Assembly (NCBI RefSeq): GCF_018417535.1
Contig: NZ_CP070977.1
Location: forward strand, 1,984,001 to 2,048,000
Length of the DNA: 64,000 nucleotides
From: Burkholderia pyrrocinia
Lineage (GTDB): Bacteria > Pseudomonadota > Gammaproteobacteria > Burkholderiales > Burkholderiaceae
Direction: 5' to 3'
The notes beneath the pieces were generated by a model. The model did not search any database, was not told the DNA's origin, and was given only the letters and a program-made list of their open reading frames with translations. This document shows positions 48,937 to 57,563 of this stretch, piece by piece (position 1 is the first letter of the stretch; each line of letters starts with the position of its first letter). The position numbers and the translations under genes were made by a program.

Positions 48937-51287
48937 TTCAGTTCTCCGTAGAACGTGCGGCCCGGATACGGGTGGAACACGTAATAGCGGCGGTCCGTCA
49001 GGTTGTCGATACCGACCGATGCGGTCCAGCGACGATCGAAGCGGTAGCGCGCCTTCAGGTCGACGACCGTGAACGAGCTCGTGCCGCCGTAGACATCCGG
49101 ATTCACGTCGCTGTTGTCGAGCGTGTTGAACTGGCGGCCGGAATAGCGCACGCCGACGCTCGCGAGCCAGTGCTCGTCGAAGCGATACGACGCGAGCAGG
49201 TTCGCGCGCATGCGTGGAATGCGCGGGAAGCGCGAGCCGACGTAGGCAGGATTTGCGGCATCGGCGAGGATCTGCGCGTTGCTCGCCGACACGTTCGCGT
49301 CGATCGCGAGCCCCTTCAGCCCGACGTTCTCGCCGCTGAACGCGAGTTCGACGCCGCGCACGCGCACGCGGTCGACGTTCGAGATGTTGGTGACGGTCGT
49401 CGCGCCCGCCACCGTCGTCTGGCTGTAGATCGAATCGCGCAGGTCGCTCTGGAACACGCTGGCGCGCACGACGCCGACACCCACGTCGCGCTCGGCCGTG
49501 AAGTCCCAGTCGATCGCCTTTTCCGGCCGCAGGTTCGGGTTGTTGTTGACGATCGCGTTGTTCGAGATCGTGCCCTGGAACAGCTCGCCGACCGTCGGGA
49601 AACGCGTGCCGGTCGCGAACGACAGCCGGAAGCGCCAGACGTCCGTCGCATCCCACTGCAGCGCGACTTTCGGCGACAGCGCGTTCGCGCCGCGGTCCGC
49701 ATAGCCGAGCGTGCCGCTTGCGTTGCCGAGCGCGCCGCCGTATGCATCCCAGCGCTCGTAGCGCAGCCCCAGCGTCGCGAGCCAGCCCGGCGCGAAGCGC
49801 CACGCGTCCTGCCCGAACAGCGCCTGCGTGCGCGTGTCGCCGCGATAGACGCTCGCGAGCGACGTGGTCGGCCCGGCCAGCCAGTCGGCCGTGTTGTACG
49901 TGACGTTGCGCAGGAAGTAATTGTCGTAGTGATAGCCGAACGTGAACGTGTGGCCCTTCACTTCCGGTGCCTCGACCTTCAGGTCGAGCGTGCGCCAGCC
50001 CGTGCCGTCGCCCTGGAACAGCGTGCCCGCGCCGCCCTGCACGGTCGACGCCGCACGCAGCACGTCGCGCGACACGTCGTACACCGACACGACGCCCGAC
50101 AGCCGCCACCCGGAATCGAGCCGGCCGTTCAGGCCGAGCGCGTACAGCCAGTTCTCCTGGTCGCCGCGCTGCGGCGCAAACGCATTCGGTGCGACGGTCA
50201 TGTTCCGGCCGCCGATCGACACGTTGCCGCCGTAGACCGGATTGCCGGCCGCATCGCGCAGGAAGGTTTCGCCGTGCTGCCGGTAATGGTTCTCCCAATG
50301 CCCGAGCGTGAGCGTCGCGTCGACATGGTCGGTGAACGCGTAGCCCATCCGGACCGTCTCGTTGAGCTGCTCGGTCCGCTCGATCGTCTGCGCGCCGACG
50401 ATCGTCCGCGGCTTGCCGCTGGGCCCGATGTCGGTCGCGGCGCCCGTCACCGGCACGGCAGCGCCGAGCTTCGGGTTGTAGGCCGAATTGGGGCTCGCGT
50501 ACTGCATCGGCTGACCGTTGTTCTCCAGCCGGTCGAGCGACAGTGCGAACCAGAGCCGGCCGACGCGGTTCGCGATCCGCGCGGTCTGGTGATTGCCGCC
50601 GAAGCTGTCCGCAAACCCGTAGCCGTCGTGGTAGCGCTGCGTAAAGAACTGCGTCGACAGCGACGCCTCGAGTTTTTCCGGGCGGCGCGTCGTGAGCAGC
50701 ACGGTCGAGCCGACCGAATTGCCGGGATACAGCGCGGAAAAGGGGCCATAAAGCACGTCGACGCGCGCAATGTCGTCGGGCGGAATCAGCGACCAGCGCG
50801 GCGGGTATGCATAGCTCGAGCCGAGCAGGTTCGACAGCAGCACGCCGTCGGCGTAGACGAGCCCGCGCGCGCTCTGCAGTTCGTTGAAGTCGCGGCCCGC
50901 AAACACGCTGTTGCGGTCGCCGATATAGCGCTTGCGAACCATCAGGTTCGGCGCGTACTTCAGCGCGTCCTCGGTGGTGACGTTGGTGTGCGTATCGATC
51001 CGCTCGCGCGTGATCGACTCGACGACGGCCGGCGTATCCGGATCGACGGGTTGCCGCTGTGCGGTCACGCTGACGGCGGTCAGCGTATCGCCGACCGGGG
51101 CGGCCGACGTGGCGGCCACAGCGGAGGCCGGCGCGGCGGCACCGGTGGAACGATCGACACCACCGGGGGCCGGACCGACGCGTGCATCATCCGGCGAGGC
51201 CGCGTGGGCGGCTGGCCACGTGAAAGCGGCCGCGCACGCGAGCGCGAGCCGGCCACGCGACGACCGCGCGGCGAAGGTAGACGACAT
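48924..51287 (-). CDS. TonB-dependent outer-membrane receptor
   Basis: 787 residues from ATG 51287. Signal peptide (~28 residues, end AAHAA), then a Pro/Ala-rich segment, a plug domain (~80-190 with RERIDTHTNVTTEDALKYAP and IARVDVLYGPFSALYPGNS) and a 22-strand barrel ending in FYGELKWSL, a proper terminal aromatic region. A DUF2946 gene lies upstream and a His-rich exported protein downstream, which suggests a metal substrate, possibly copper. No siderophore genes are near. Confidence 0.92.
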   Translation of the reverse strand: MSSTFAARSSRGRLALACAAAFTWPAAHAASPDDARVGPAPGGVDRSTGAAAPASAVAATSAAPVGDTLTAVSVTAQRQPVDPDTPAVVESITRERIDTHTNVTTEDALKYAPNLMVRKRYIGDRNSVFAGRDFNELQSARGLVYADGVLLSNLLGSSYAYPPRWSLIPPDDIARVDVLYGPFSALYPGNSVGSTVLLTTRRPEKLEASLSTQFFTQRYHDGYGFADSFGGNHQTARIANRVGRLWFALSLDRLENNGQPMQYASPNSAYNPKLGAAVPVTGAATDIGPSGKPRTIVGAQTIERTEQLNETVRMGYAFTDHVDATLTLGHWENHYRQHGETFLRDAAGNPVYGGNVSIGGRNMTVAPNAFAPQRGDQENWLYALGLNGRLDSGWRLSGVVSVYDVSRDVLRAASTVQGGAGTLFQGDGTGWRTLDLKVEAPEVKGHTFTFGYHYDNYFLRNVTYNTADWLAGPTTSLASVYRGDTRTQALFGQDAWRFAPGWLATLGLRYERWDAYGGALGNASGTLGYADRGANALSPKVALQWDATDVWRFRLSFATGTRFPTVGELFQGTISNNAIVNNNPNLRPEKAIDWDFTAERDVGVGVVRASVFQSDLRDSIYSQTTVAGATTVTNISNVDRVRVRGVELAFSGENVGLKGLAIDANVSASNAQILADAANPAYVGSRFPRIPRMRANLLASYRFDEHWLASVGVRYSGRQFNTLDNSDVNPDVYGGTSSFTVVDLKARYRFDRRWTASVGIDNLTDRRYYVFHPYPGRTFYGELKWSL

Positions 51288-51330
51288 GAGTGAATTCCTG
51301 AAAACGTGATCGGACGCCGCCCCGGACACG

Positions 51331-51362
51331 AGCGGACGCGCCGCGCACGAACGGCGCGGCGC
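51331..51362 (-). promoter_or_regulatory. GC-rich hairpin between the DUF2946 gene and the TonB receptor
   Basis: Arms CGCGCCGC and GCGGCGCG around an 11-nt loop, without a T-run. It lies in the leader of the receptor gene and could take part in attenuation or Rho access. Confidence 0.4.
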
Positions 51363-51416
51363 GCGGGCCCGGCCGCGGGCGGCACGCGCGCCAACGGGGC
51401 GCGCGGACGACATCAA

Positions 51417-51806
51417 TCAGATCGGGGCGTTTTCAGGCGGGGCGCGCGGCTGCGCGAGACGGATGCCCTTGCGGGGGAAATCGGGAACGGCCGGGGCGGC
51501 CGCGCGGTAGACAAACGACCGCACGAAGCCCGGCATCGCGGGCAGGTTCGTGCCGAGCGCGACGTTCGCCGCGAAGCCCGGGCAGTACACGCAGTGCGGC
51601 ACGCCGGCATGGTCGAACGACGCCGTGTCGCGCTCGTCGCCCGACTGCGCGAGCACGATCTGGCGCGCGCCCGCTGCACTGCACAATTCGAGCGTGAGCT
51701 CGCCGGAGCCGCTCGACGCAAGACGCGCATAGCCGATGACAGGCGACAGTACGTTCAGTACCAGCGCCAGCCATACGAGGCCGATCCATCGCGTCGTTCG
51801 TTTCAT
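51417..51806 (-). CDS. DUF2946 family peptide upstream of the TonB receptor
   Basis: 129 residues. The N-terminus (MKRTTRWIGLVWLALVLNVL) is a signal or anchor. The DUF2946 cysteine motif is present: Cys42, then His66, His71, Cys72 and Cys75 (LELCSAAG and HAGVPHCVYCPGF). In Bordetella pertussis a DUF2946 upstream ORF mediates copper-dependent post-transcriptional control of the following TonB receptor gene. Here too a TonB receptor gene follows in the same direction, 129 bp later. Start at ATG 51806; the longer frame is not conserved. Confidence 0.85.
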   Translation of the reverse strand: MKRTTRWIGLVWLALVLNVLSPVIGYARLASSGSGELTLELCSAAGARQIVLAQSGDERDTASFDHAGVPHCVYCPGFAANVALGTNLPAMPGFVRSFVYRAAAPAVPDFPRKGIRLAQPRAPPENAPI

Positions 51807-52004
51807 CGCGGTCCGGGAAAAAGTGCGCGCAAGTATAACAAGCGGCCCGATTGTTGCCGATTGCGCAGAATGCAATAGACGGCATCGCACTTCGCATCGC
51901 AACGCATGTGCCGTTAATACAACAGAGACAAAATCTAACGATTCGGCTCTGGCATAAATCCAAGCACGAGGTTGATAATCATCGAACCTGCTGGAGAAAC
52001 GATC

Positions 52005-52151
52005 ATGGACGAAAGACCAACTCGCATGCCACCGCCGGAGCAAGTGATGAGCCCGGATCCGGAACCCGTCGGCGTGGAATTCCTCGCCGAATTGCCCGAG
52101 CACGTCAGGGCATTCTTCGACGAGCAGCACAAGCTGTACTCGCCGAAGTGA
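52005..52151 (+). CDS. Small hypothetical protein
   Basis: 48 residues: MDERPTRMPPPEQVMSPDPE, then PVGVEFLAELPEHVRAFFDE and QHKLYSPK. GGAG lies 8 nt before the ATG. Acidic, without signal or membrane segment. The 198 bp upstream are AT-rich and may hold its promoter. No family recognised; the amphipathic middle (VEFLAELPEHVRAFF) argues for a real protein. Confidence 0.5.
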   Translation: MDERPTRMPPPEQVMSPDPEPVGVEFLAELPEHVRAFFDEQHKLYSPK

Positions 52152-52374
52152 ACGCCTGTTCGGTTCTGTAACCGCCACGTGTCGATCATCGCTATCGTGC
52201 GGTTCATCGCTGCGCATCGCGCGCAATTCGCCTCGCACCCGGGCCGCAACAGCCTGACGGTGCTGGATCAGTTCGCCTGCTGATTCTCCTGTCGCGTCGC
52301 TACGCCGCGCGGCTGTCTTCGTCTATTCTTCTGGTTTTCCACGTCCGGCCCGCCCGGCTCTCCCGATCATTCCG

Positions 52375-52974
52375 ATGAAGCAAGCCATTCGTGCCAGCGT
52401 CGCTGTCGCCGCGCTCGGCGTCGCCCTCTTTTCGTCGCCACGCATCGCCAGCGCAGACGGCGACGACACCGCGCTCACCAACGTCGTCGCGCTCGCGTCG
52501 CAGCGCCTCGCGCTCGCCGAACCGGTCGCGCGGTGGAAATGGGCGAATCACAAGGCGATCGAGGACCAGCCGCGCGAAGCGGCACTGCTTACCTCGGTCG
52601 AAAAGCGCGCGGCACAGGCCGGCGTCGATCCTGCGTTCGCACGGACGTTCTTCGAGGATCAGATCGCCGCGAGCAAGAACGTGCAGAACGCGCTGTTCGC
52701 GACCTGGCGCGCGACGCGGCCGCCCGAGGGCACGCCGCCCGATCTTGCGACCAGCACGCGCCCGGCGCTCGACCGGCTGACGCAGAAAATGCTCGCGGGT
52801 CTCGCGCAGGTCGCGCCGCTGCGCGACGCGCCCGATTGCCAGGCGCGGCTTGCACGCAGCATCGCGAACTGGAAGACGCTCACGCGCTATGACTCGACGC
52901 AGGCGCAGGCGCAGGCACTCGACACTGCGCTGTCGCACGTCTGTTCGGCCGGCGGCGCAAGCGCGATCGGCTGA
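52375..52974 (+). CDS. Secreted chorismate mutase (AroQ gamma class)
   Basis: 199 residues with a signal peptide (MKQAIRASVAVAALGVALFS, cleavage near ASADG). The helical mutase domain has Arg44 and Lys55 (ALASQRLALAEPVARWKW) and Glu94 (TFFEDQIAASKNVQ) at positions expected for the active site. Cys155 and Cys190 can form the disulfide known in this class. It converts chorismate to prephenate outside the cytosol, besides the PheA mutase of the same genome. Length fits the monofunctional exported group. Confidence 0.9.
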   Translation: MKQAIRASVAVAALGVALFSSPRIASADGDDTALTNVVALASQRLALAEPVARWKWANHKAIEDQPREAALLTSVEKRAAQAGVDPAFARTFFEDQIAASKNVQNALFATWRATRPPEGTPPDLATSTRPALDRLTQKMLAGLAQVAPLRDAPDCQARLARSIANWKTLTRYDSTQAQAQALDTALSHVCSAGGASAIG

Positions 52975-53012
52975 CGCGGCCTGCGCAGCGGGCGCGGATC
53001 GCGCCGCTGCGC

Positions 53013-54140
53013 TCAACCCGCGGGCGTGAGCGCAGCGAGCGGAATCAATTGAAGCCCGCGCGCGAGATGCGTCTGCAGCAGGCGATGGGTGAAGGGTTCG
53101 AACGTGCCGTCCGCCGTGTCGGCCACGAGCCGCGCGGCCGCGTCGAGCGATTCCGCCGAGCCGAGGTAGCGCCAGCCGTCGATCACATGAAACAGGCGGT
53201 GCTCGCCGTTCGCCTCGAACGCAACGGCGCCCTCGAATGGCCAGGGCGCCGCGCCTGCACGGGCCGCATCGGCCGCGGGACGCCGGTTGTACGACGGACG
53301 CAGTTGGGCGATCCATTGCGCTTCGGCGAGCATCGCGCCCAGTTCATTACCGGTCTCGCGCCATTCGACGCGCCGCACCTGCTGCGCAAGCCGCATTTCC
53401 TTCGACGAGCGCCGCTCGCCCGTCAGCAGCGAGCGCAATCGCTGCCGCACGCGCACGCTGCGGCCGACATACAACGCTTCGCCACCCTCCCCGAACAGCG
53501 CGTACGCGCCGCATCCGGCCGGTGCGGTATCGAGCCAGGCTTCGGTCAGATCGCCGGCCAGACGGAAGTGGCGCGTCGTGCGCGCGATCTGGTCGCGCAA
53601 CCGCTCGAGCGGCACGATGTCGTGCAACTGGCGCCAGAACTGCCAGAGCAGGTCGGCATCCGCCAGCGCCCGGTGGCGCGCAGCCGGAACGAGGCCATGC
53701 CGCTCGATCAGTGCGTCGAGCCCGTGCCGCGACTCGCGCGGGAACAGCGCGCGTGACAGCCGCACCGTACACAGCACATCGGGATTGAACGCGAAGCCGG
53801 CGCGCTCGAATTCGGCGCGCAGGAAACCGCGATCGAAGCTCGCGTTGTGCGCGACGAACAGCTTGCCGTCGAGCCGCTCGAACAGCGCCGGCGCGAGCGA
53901 CGCAAACGACGGCGCGCTGCACACCATCGCGTCCGAAATGCCCGTCAGTTGCTGGATGAACGGCGGAATCGACTGGCCCGGATTGACGAGCGTCGTCCAC
54001 GTCGACACGCCAAGCGGGCCGATTTCGACCACGCCGATTTCGGTGATGCGATGCTCGGCGGACGAACCGCCGGTGGTTTCAAGGTCGACGAAGACGAGCG
54101 GTTGCTCGCTGGCGGGATCGGACGGACGGAAATCGGACAT
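53013..54140 (-). CDS. DnaQ-like 3'-5' exonuclease fused to a GIY-YIG nuclease domain
   Basis: 375 residues from ATG 54140 (MSDFRPSDPASEQPLVFVDL). An N-terminal DEDDh exonuclease (~15-180) has Asp19 and Glu21 in FVDLETTGG, HNASFDRGFL and the final HRALADADLL. A GIY-YIG domain (~210-285) includes GAYALFGEGGEALYVGRS and LLTGERRSSKEMRL, as in UvrC/Cho. The fusion resembles the DNA polymerase III epsilon-like/Cho proteins; it probably acts in nucleotide-excision-type repair. A 9-codon longer start exists. Confidence 0.88.
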   Translation of the reverse strand: MSDFRPSDPASEQPLVFVDLETTGGSSAEHRITEIGVVEIGPLGVSTWTTLVNPGQSIPPFIQQLTGISDAMVCSAPSFASLAPALFERLDGKLFVAHNASFDRGFLRAEFERAGFAFNPDVLCTVRLSRALFPRESRHGLDALIERHGLVPAARHRALADADLLWQFWRQLHDIVPLERLRDQIARTTRHFRLAGDLTEAWLDTAPAGCGAYALFGEGGEALYVGRSVRVRQRLRSLLTGERRSSKEMRLAQQVRRVEWRETGNELGAMLAEAQWIAQLRPSYNRRPAADAARAGAAPWPFEGAVAFEANGEHRLFHVIDGWRYLGSAESLDAAARLVADTADGTFEPFTHRLLQTHLARGLQLIPLAALTPAG

Positions 54141-54224
54141 GAAAAGACACGGAAACGATGCTTCCATGAGTATGCACCGGCATGCGTGTTCGCGGCCAGC
54201 GCGGACGGCAACGATCCGCCCCCG

Positions 54225-54254
54225 GAAAACGAAAAGCCCCCGCGATGCGGGGGC
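54225..54254 (-). terminator. Intrinsic terminator after the cold-shock gene
   Basis: GCCCCCGC/GCGGGGGC hairpin with AT loop, followed on the minus strand by TTTTCGTTTTC. Confidence 0.88.
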
Positions 54255-54281
54255 CGGACGTGATCGGCAATGCGAGGCGCG

Positions 54282-54485
54282 TCAGACCGCCTGGATATTC
54301 GCCGCCTGCTTGCCTTTCGGCCCGACTTTCACGTCGAACGAAACACGCTGGTTTTCCTTCAGCGTCTTGAAACCGTCCATCTTGATTTCGGAAAAGTGCG
54401 CAAACAAATCTTCACCGCCATTGTCCGACGTAATAAAGCCGAAACCTTTAGCATCGTTAAACCATTTCACGATACCGGTATCCAT
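54282..54485 (-). CDS. Cold-shock domain protein
   Basis: 67 residues, a single cold-shock domain. RNP1 is KGFGFITSD and RNP2 is DLFAHFSEI; the start is ATG 54485 ([20 protein letters not shown]) with a GGGGA site. Cold-shock proteins bind single-stranded RNA/DNA and melt secondary structure. A GTG 5 codons upstream is possible but badly spaced. The long AT-rich region upstream (54500-54860) is the likely leader, as in other csp genes. Confidence 0.95.
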   Translation of the reverse strand: MDTGIVKWFNDAKGFGFITSDNGGEDLFAHFSEIKMDGFKTLKENQRVSFDVKVGPKGKQAANIQAV

Positions 54486-54878
54486 GTCTTCGTTCCCCAC
54501 TCGTTTAGATCAAAAAAGCTATTTTTATAGCCGTTTCCCGAAATCCCGAAACATTGCGCCAGCACCCTTACCAGCACGCCGCCCGAGGACGGAGTGCTGA
54601 CTTTATAAATGGGACAATCCGGGTGCGTCAAGAAAATTTTTGACGACCTCTTTATCAAAAAAGCGCTAATGCCATTGGAATCGGTACACCATCGGCTTTC
54701 ATTAATTGATTCGCACCAAAAACCTGTCAACATTACCGGGTTCGGATCACCAATAATCACCACCTCGGAATTTCTACCGGGGACAAATCGACTCGGTAAA
54801 TTCCTCGGGTTTTTTCCGGGTTGCGGAAATCCGGGGACATTGCGATGCTGATGTAACGCCGAAAGGAAGGAGAGGGTC
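54486..54878 (-). promoter_or_regulatory. AT-rich leader/promoter region of the cold-shock gene
   Basis: 393 bp with clearly lower GC than the rest of the window. Holds inverted repeats such as AAGCTATTTTTATAGC (near 54508-54525) and CAGCAC...GTGCTG. Probably carries the long 5' UTR that cold-shock mRNAs use for temperature control. The minus-strand reading frame through it is not supported as a gene. Confidence 0.5.
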
Positions 54879-55145
54879 ATGTGGCTGGACGGAATCAAGC
54901 GCTTCGCGAGCCGGCTCGGGCGCGTACGACGCAAGTCCCGCGCGCTGGCCGAGTCCGCTCGCGAAGCGCCGTGCGACACCGAGTTCGATACGACCTGGCA
55001 CGGCGATCACTGGCAGAACCTGCTGGCATCGCCACTGGATGCCCGTCACTACGTGATGGAAGACTGGACCTACACGCCGCCGCCAACCGAAACCGAGGAA
55101 GCTGCACCGGCAGGCAAGCGCAAGCGGCGCTCGTACGCGCAATAG
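54879..55145 (+). CDS. Small basic hypothetical protein
   Basis: 88 residues (MWLDGIKRFASRLGRVRRKS start), with basic ends and a middle segment TEFDTTWHGDHWQNLLASP. An excellent site, GGAAGGAGAGG, precedes the ATG, which supports expression. No signal, membrane segment or family recognised. It could bind nucleic acid given its Arg/Lys clusters; that is only a guess from composition. Confidence 0.65.
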   Translation: MWLDGIKRFASRLGRVRRKSRALAESAREAPCDTEFDTTWHGDHWQNLLASPLDARHYVMEDWTYTPPPTETEEAAPAGKRKRRSYAQ

Positions 55146-55162
55146 CGCACGGTAAGCGGGGC

Positions 55163-55250
55163 AAAAAAAAGCGCGACTGGGAAGTCGCGCCGACAAAGGT
55201 TTGGAGATCTTTTCCGTCAACGAAAAAGTCTGCTTCGGAAAGCAGAGATC
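55163..55250 (-). ncRNA. Candidate small RNA with its own terminator
   Basis: On the minus strand TTATACT (55260-55254) is followed ~80 nt later by the strong hairpin GCGCGACT-TCCC-AGTCGCGC and eight T residues (55163-55194). This terminator points opposite to both flanking genes and no minus-strand gene ends here. A short transcript of ~80 nt is the simplest reading. No clear -35 is seen. Confidence 0.35.
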
Positions 55251-55642
55251 GCAGTATAACGAGAGAACCACCTTTCATTATTCATGCTCCACACAAACCT
55301 CTATTGCCGAAGCGTCAATAATCGCGCTACCGCCACCACCGCCTGCTGATCATCTGTCGCGATCACGCAACGCCCGTTACGCACTCCTGATCGCCATTTT
55401 CCTTCGCTGCACCGCCGCAAACCCTTGATGGACAATCGTTTGCGCGCATTCGCCGATCTTTGCGGATTCCAAAATACATTATTGCTTAAAGCGCGCCTCT
55501 CGCCCGCTCCGCCCGCTCCGTACACTGCAAATGGCTTTCCGAGAAACGCACCGCCGCCCTGCCGGGCCGGCCACGGCGTCAAGCACAACATGCCCGTCCG
55601 GCAGCAGGTTCGATCGATATCATCCTGTTTGGAGACAGATCC
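55195..55642 (+). other. Gap upstream of the porin gene
   Basis: About 450 bp with no supportable plus-strand gene. Part is moderately AT-rich (55460-55500, including ATACATTATTGCTTAAAG) and probably contains the porin promoter. GGAGAC before 55643 is the porin ribosome site. Confidence 0.4.
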
Positions 55643-56788
55643 ATGAAAAAAACCCTGATCGTCACCGCGTTGTCGGGTGTATTCGTTACAGCAGCTCACG
55701 CGCAAAGCAGCGTGACGCTATACGGCCTGATCGACGCAGGCATCACCTACACGAACAATCAGCACGGTCACAGCGCCTGGCAGGAAACGAGCGGTTCGGT
55801 CAACGGCAGCCGTTGGGGCTTGCGCGGCACTGAAGATCTCGGCGGCGGCCTGAAAGCGATCTTCACGCTGGAAAATGGTTTCGGCATCAATAACGGCGCG
55901 CTGAAGCAGAACGGCCGCGAATTCGGCCGGCAAGCGTTTGTCGGCCTCGCGCACGACACCTACGGCTCGCTGACGCTGGGCCGTCAGTACGACAGCGTCG
56001 TCGACTATCTCGGGCCGCTGTCGCTGACCGGTACGCAATACGGCGGCACGCAGTTTGCACACCCGTTCGACAACGACAACCTGAACAACTCGTTCCGGAT
56101 CAACAACTCGGTCAAGTACCAGAGCGCGAACTACGGCGGCCTGAAGTTCGGTGCGTTGTACGGGTTCTCGAACTCGACGGCGTTCGCGAACAACCGCGCG
56201 TATAGCGGCGGCGTGTCGTACAGCTACCTGGGCTTCAACTTCGCCGCGGCCTACTTGCAGTTGAACAGCGACGTGAACGCGCTCGCGCAGGCAGCGACCG
56301 ATCCGGGCGCGGTGACCGGCGACTGGACCTTCGCGTCGCGCGTGCAGCGCACCTGGGGCGCGGGCCTGAATTACGGGTTCGGCCCCGCCACGGTCGGCTT
56401 CGTGTTCACGCAGACGCGCCTGACCGGCATCCGCGCCATCAGCGCAGGCCAGTCCGGCGTATCCGGCGGCATCACGGGCCTCGGCGGAACCGCCCGCTTC
56501 AGCAACTACGAAGTCAACGGCCGCTACGCGCTGACGCCGGCACTGTCGCTCGCCGGTTCCTACACGTACACGCAGGGCCGTCTCGCCGGCGACAAGCCGA
56601 CCTGGCACCAGTTCAACCTGCAAGCCGACTATGCGCTGTCGAAGCGCACCGACGTCTACCTGCAGGGTGAATTCCAGAAGGTCAACAATGACGGCCTCGA
56701 CCTCGGCGCGAACATCAACGGGCTGGGCGCCGCGTCCTCGACCAACAAGCAGATCGCGGTCACGGCCGGCCTGCGCCATCGCTTCTGA
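55643..56788 (+). CDS. Gram-negative porin (OpcP/Omp38 type)
   Basis: 381 residues: signal peptide MKKTLIVTALSGVFVTAAHA followed by QSSVTLYGLIDAGITYTNN, the standard start of Burkholderiales trimeric porins. GSRWGLRGTEDLGGGLKAIF and RQAFVGLAHDTYGSLTLGRQYD are conserved strands and loop. The protein ends in ...GLRHRF with the terminal Phe needed for barrel assembly. It forms a 16-strand general diffusion channel in the outer membrane. Confidence 0.96.
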   Translation: MKKTLIVTALSGVFVTAAHAQSSVTLYGLIDAGITYTNNQHGHSAWQETSGSVNGSRWGLRGTEDLGGGLKAIFTLENGFGINNGALKQNGREFGRQAFVGLAHDTYGSLTLGRQYDSVVDYLGPLSLTGTQYGGTQFAHPFDNDNLNNSFRINNSVKYQSANYGGLKFGALYGFSNSTAFANNRAYSGGVSYSYLGFNFAAAYLQLNSDVNALAQAATDPGAVTGDWTFASRVQRTWGAGLNYGFGPATVGFVFTQTRLTGIRAISAGQSGVSGGITGLGGTARFSNYEVNGRYALTPALSLAGSYTYTQGRLAGDKPTWHQFNLQADYALSKRTDVYLQGEFQKVNNDGLDLGANINGLGAASSTNKQIAVTAGLRHRF

Positions 56789-56820
56789 GCGACCGGCGCA
56801 GCCGCTTCACGCCGGATGAC

Positions 56821-56848
56821 GAAGCGCCCCGCCGGGGCGCTTTTTCTT
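56821..56848 (+). terminator. Intrinsic terminator after the porin gene
   Basis: AAGCGCCCC-GCC-GGGGCGCTT followed by TTTCTTT. Confidence 0.88.
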
Positions 56849-56871
56849 TGCCGGAATGCGCAGGCCGCCGC

Positions 56872-57432
56872 TCAGGCACCCGGTGCCGGATATCGAACGT
56901 CGAGTATGTCGATCGGCTGCGGGCCGACCGGCGTCATCAGCGTGACGGTATCGCCGATCTTCGCCTTGATCAGCGCACGCGCGACCGGCGAAATCCAGCT
57001 CACGCAGCCGCGGTCGAGATCGACCTCGTCGATCCCGACGATCGTGACCGTGTGGTCCTCGCCGTCCGGCGTCTCGTAATCGACCGTTGCGCCGAAGAAC
57101 ACCTGGTCGACATTCTCCTGCCGGCTCGCGTCGACGACTTCGGCGAGATCGAGCCGCTTCGTCAGGAAGCGGATGCGGCGATCGATCTCGCGAAGCCGCC
57201 GCTTGCCGTAGATGTAATCGCCGTTCTCCGACCGGTCGCCGTTCGACGCGGCCCACGACACGAGCCGCACGACTTCGGGGCGCTCGACATCGATCAGGTT
57301 CAGCAACTCGTCCCTCAGCCGCTTGTGGCCGGCCGGCGTGATGTAGTTCTTCGCACCCGCCGGAATCGCGGGTTGAGCCTGGTCGAGATCGTCGTCGTCA
57401 CCGTCCGACTCTTTGACAAACGCCTTGTTCAT
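56872..57432 (-). CDS. greB: Transcription elongation factor GreB
   Basis: 186 residues. The N-terminal coiled-coil region contains YITPAGHKRLRDELLNLIDVERPEVVRLVSWAASNGDRSENGDY, with the acidic tip needed for RNA cleavage by RNA polymerase. The C-terminal FKBP-like domain includes WISPVARALIKAKIGDTV. GreB rescues backtracked polymerase. A short acidic extension (KESDGDDDDLDQAQP) at the N-terminus is longer than in E. coli, where GreB is 158 residues. Confidence 0.95.
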   Translation of the reverse strand: MNKAFVKESDGDDDDLDQAQPAIPAGAKNYITPAGHKRLRDELLNLIDVERPEVVRLVSWAASNGDRSENGDYIYGKRRLREIDRRIRFLTKRLDLAEVVDASRQENVDQVFFGATVDYETPDGEDHTVTIVGIDEVDLDRGCVSWISPVARALIKAKIGDTVTLMTPVGPQPIDILDVRYPAPGA

Positions 57433-57521
57433 GATGCAGATTCAATACGTGGATGACTGATGCTCCAAGGGTACACGAAGGGCGCCCCGCGAAGGTCGCG
57501 CCGCTTGATTCGCGAATAAGG

Positions 57522-57550
57522 CTTCCCTTTTTATACAACCCTGCTATAAT
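57522..57550 (+). promoter_or_regulatory. Promoter of the tRNA-Arg cluster
   Basis: TATAAT at 57545-57550, 13 bp before the first tRNA, with TTCCCT (57523-57528) as a weak -35. Confidence 0.7.
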
Positions 57551-57563
57551 TTCGCTTCTGCGT

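Noticed and set aside
54467..54979. 170-codon minus-strand ORF covering the cold-shock leader
   Set aside because: It overlaps the cold-shock gene start and the plus-strand small gene, has no family match or ribosome site, and crosses the AT-rich leader.
55425..55646. 73-codon ORF upstream of the porin
   Set aside because: Low-complexity translation, ends inside the porin start and lacks a ribosome site.
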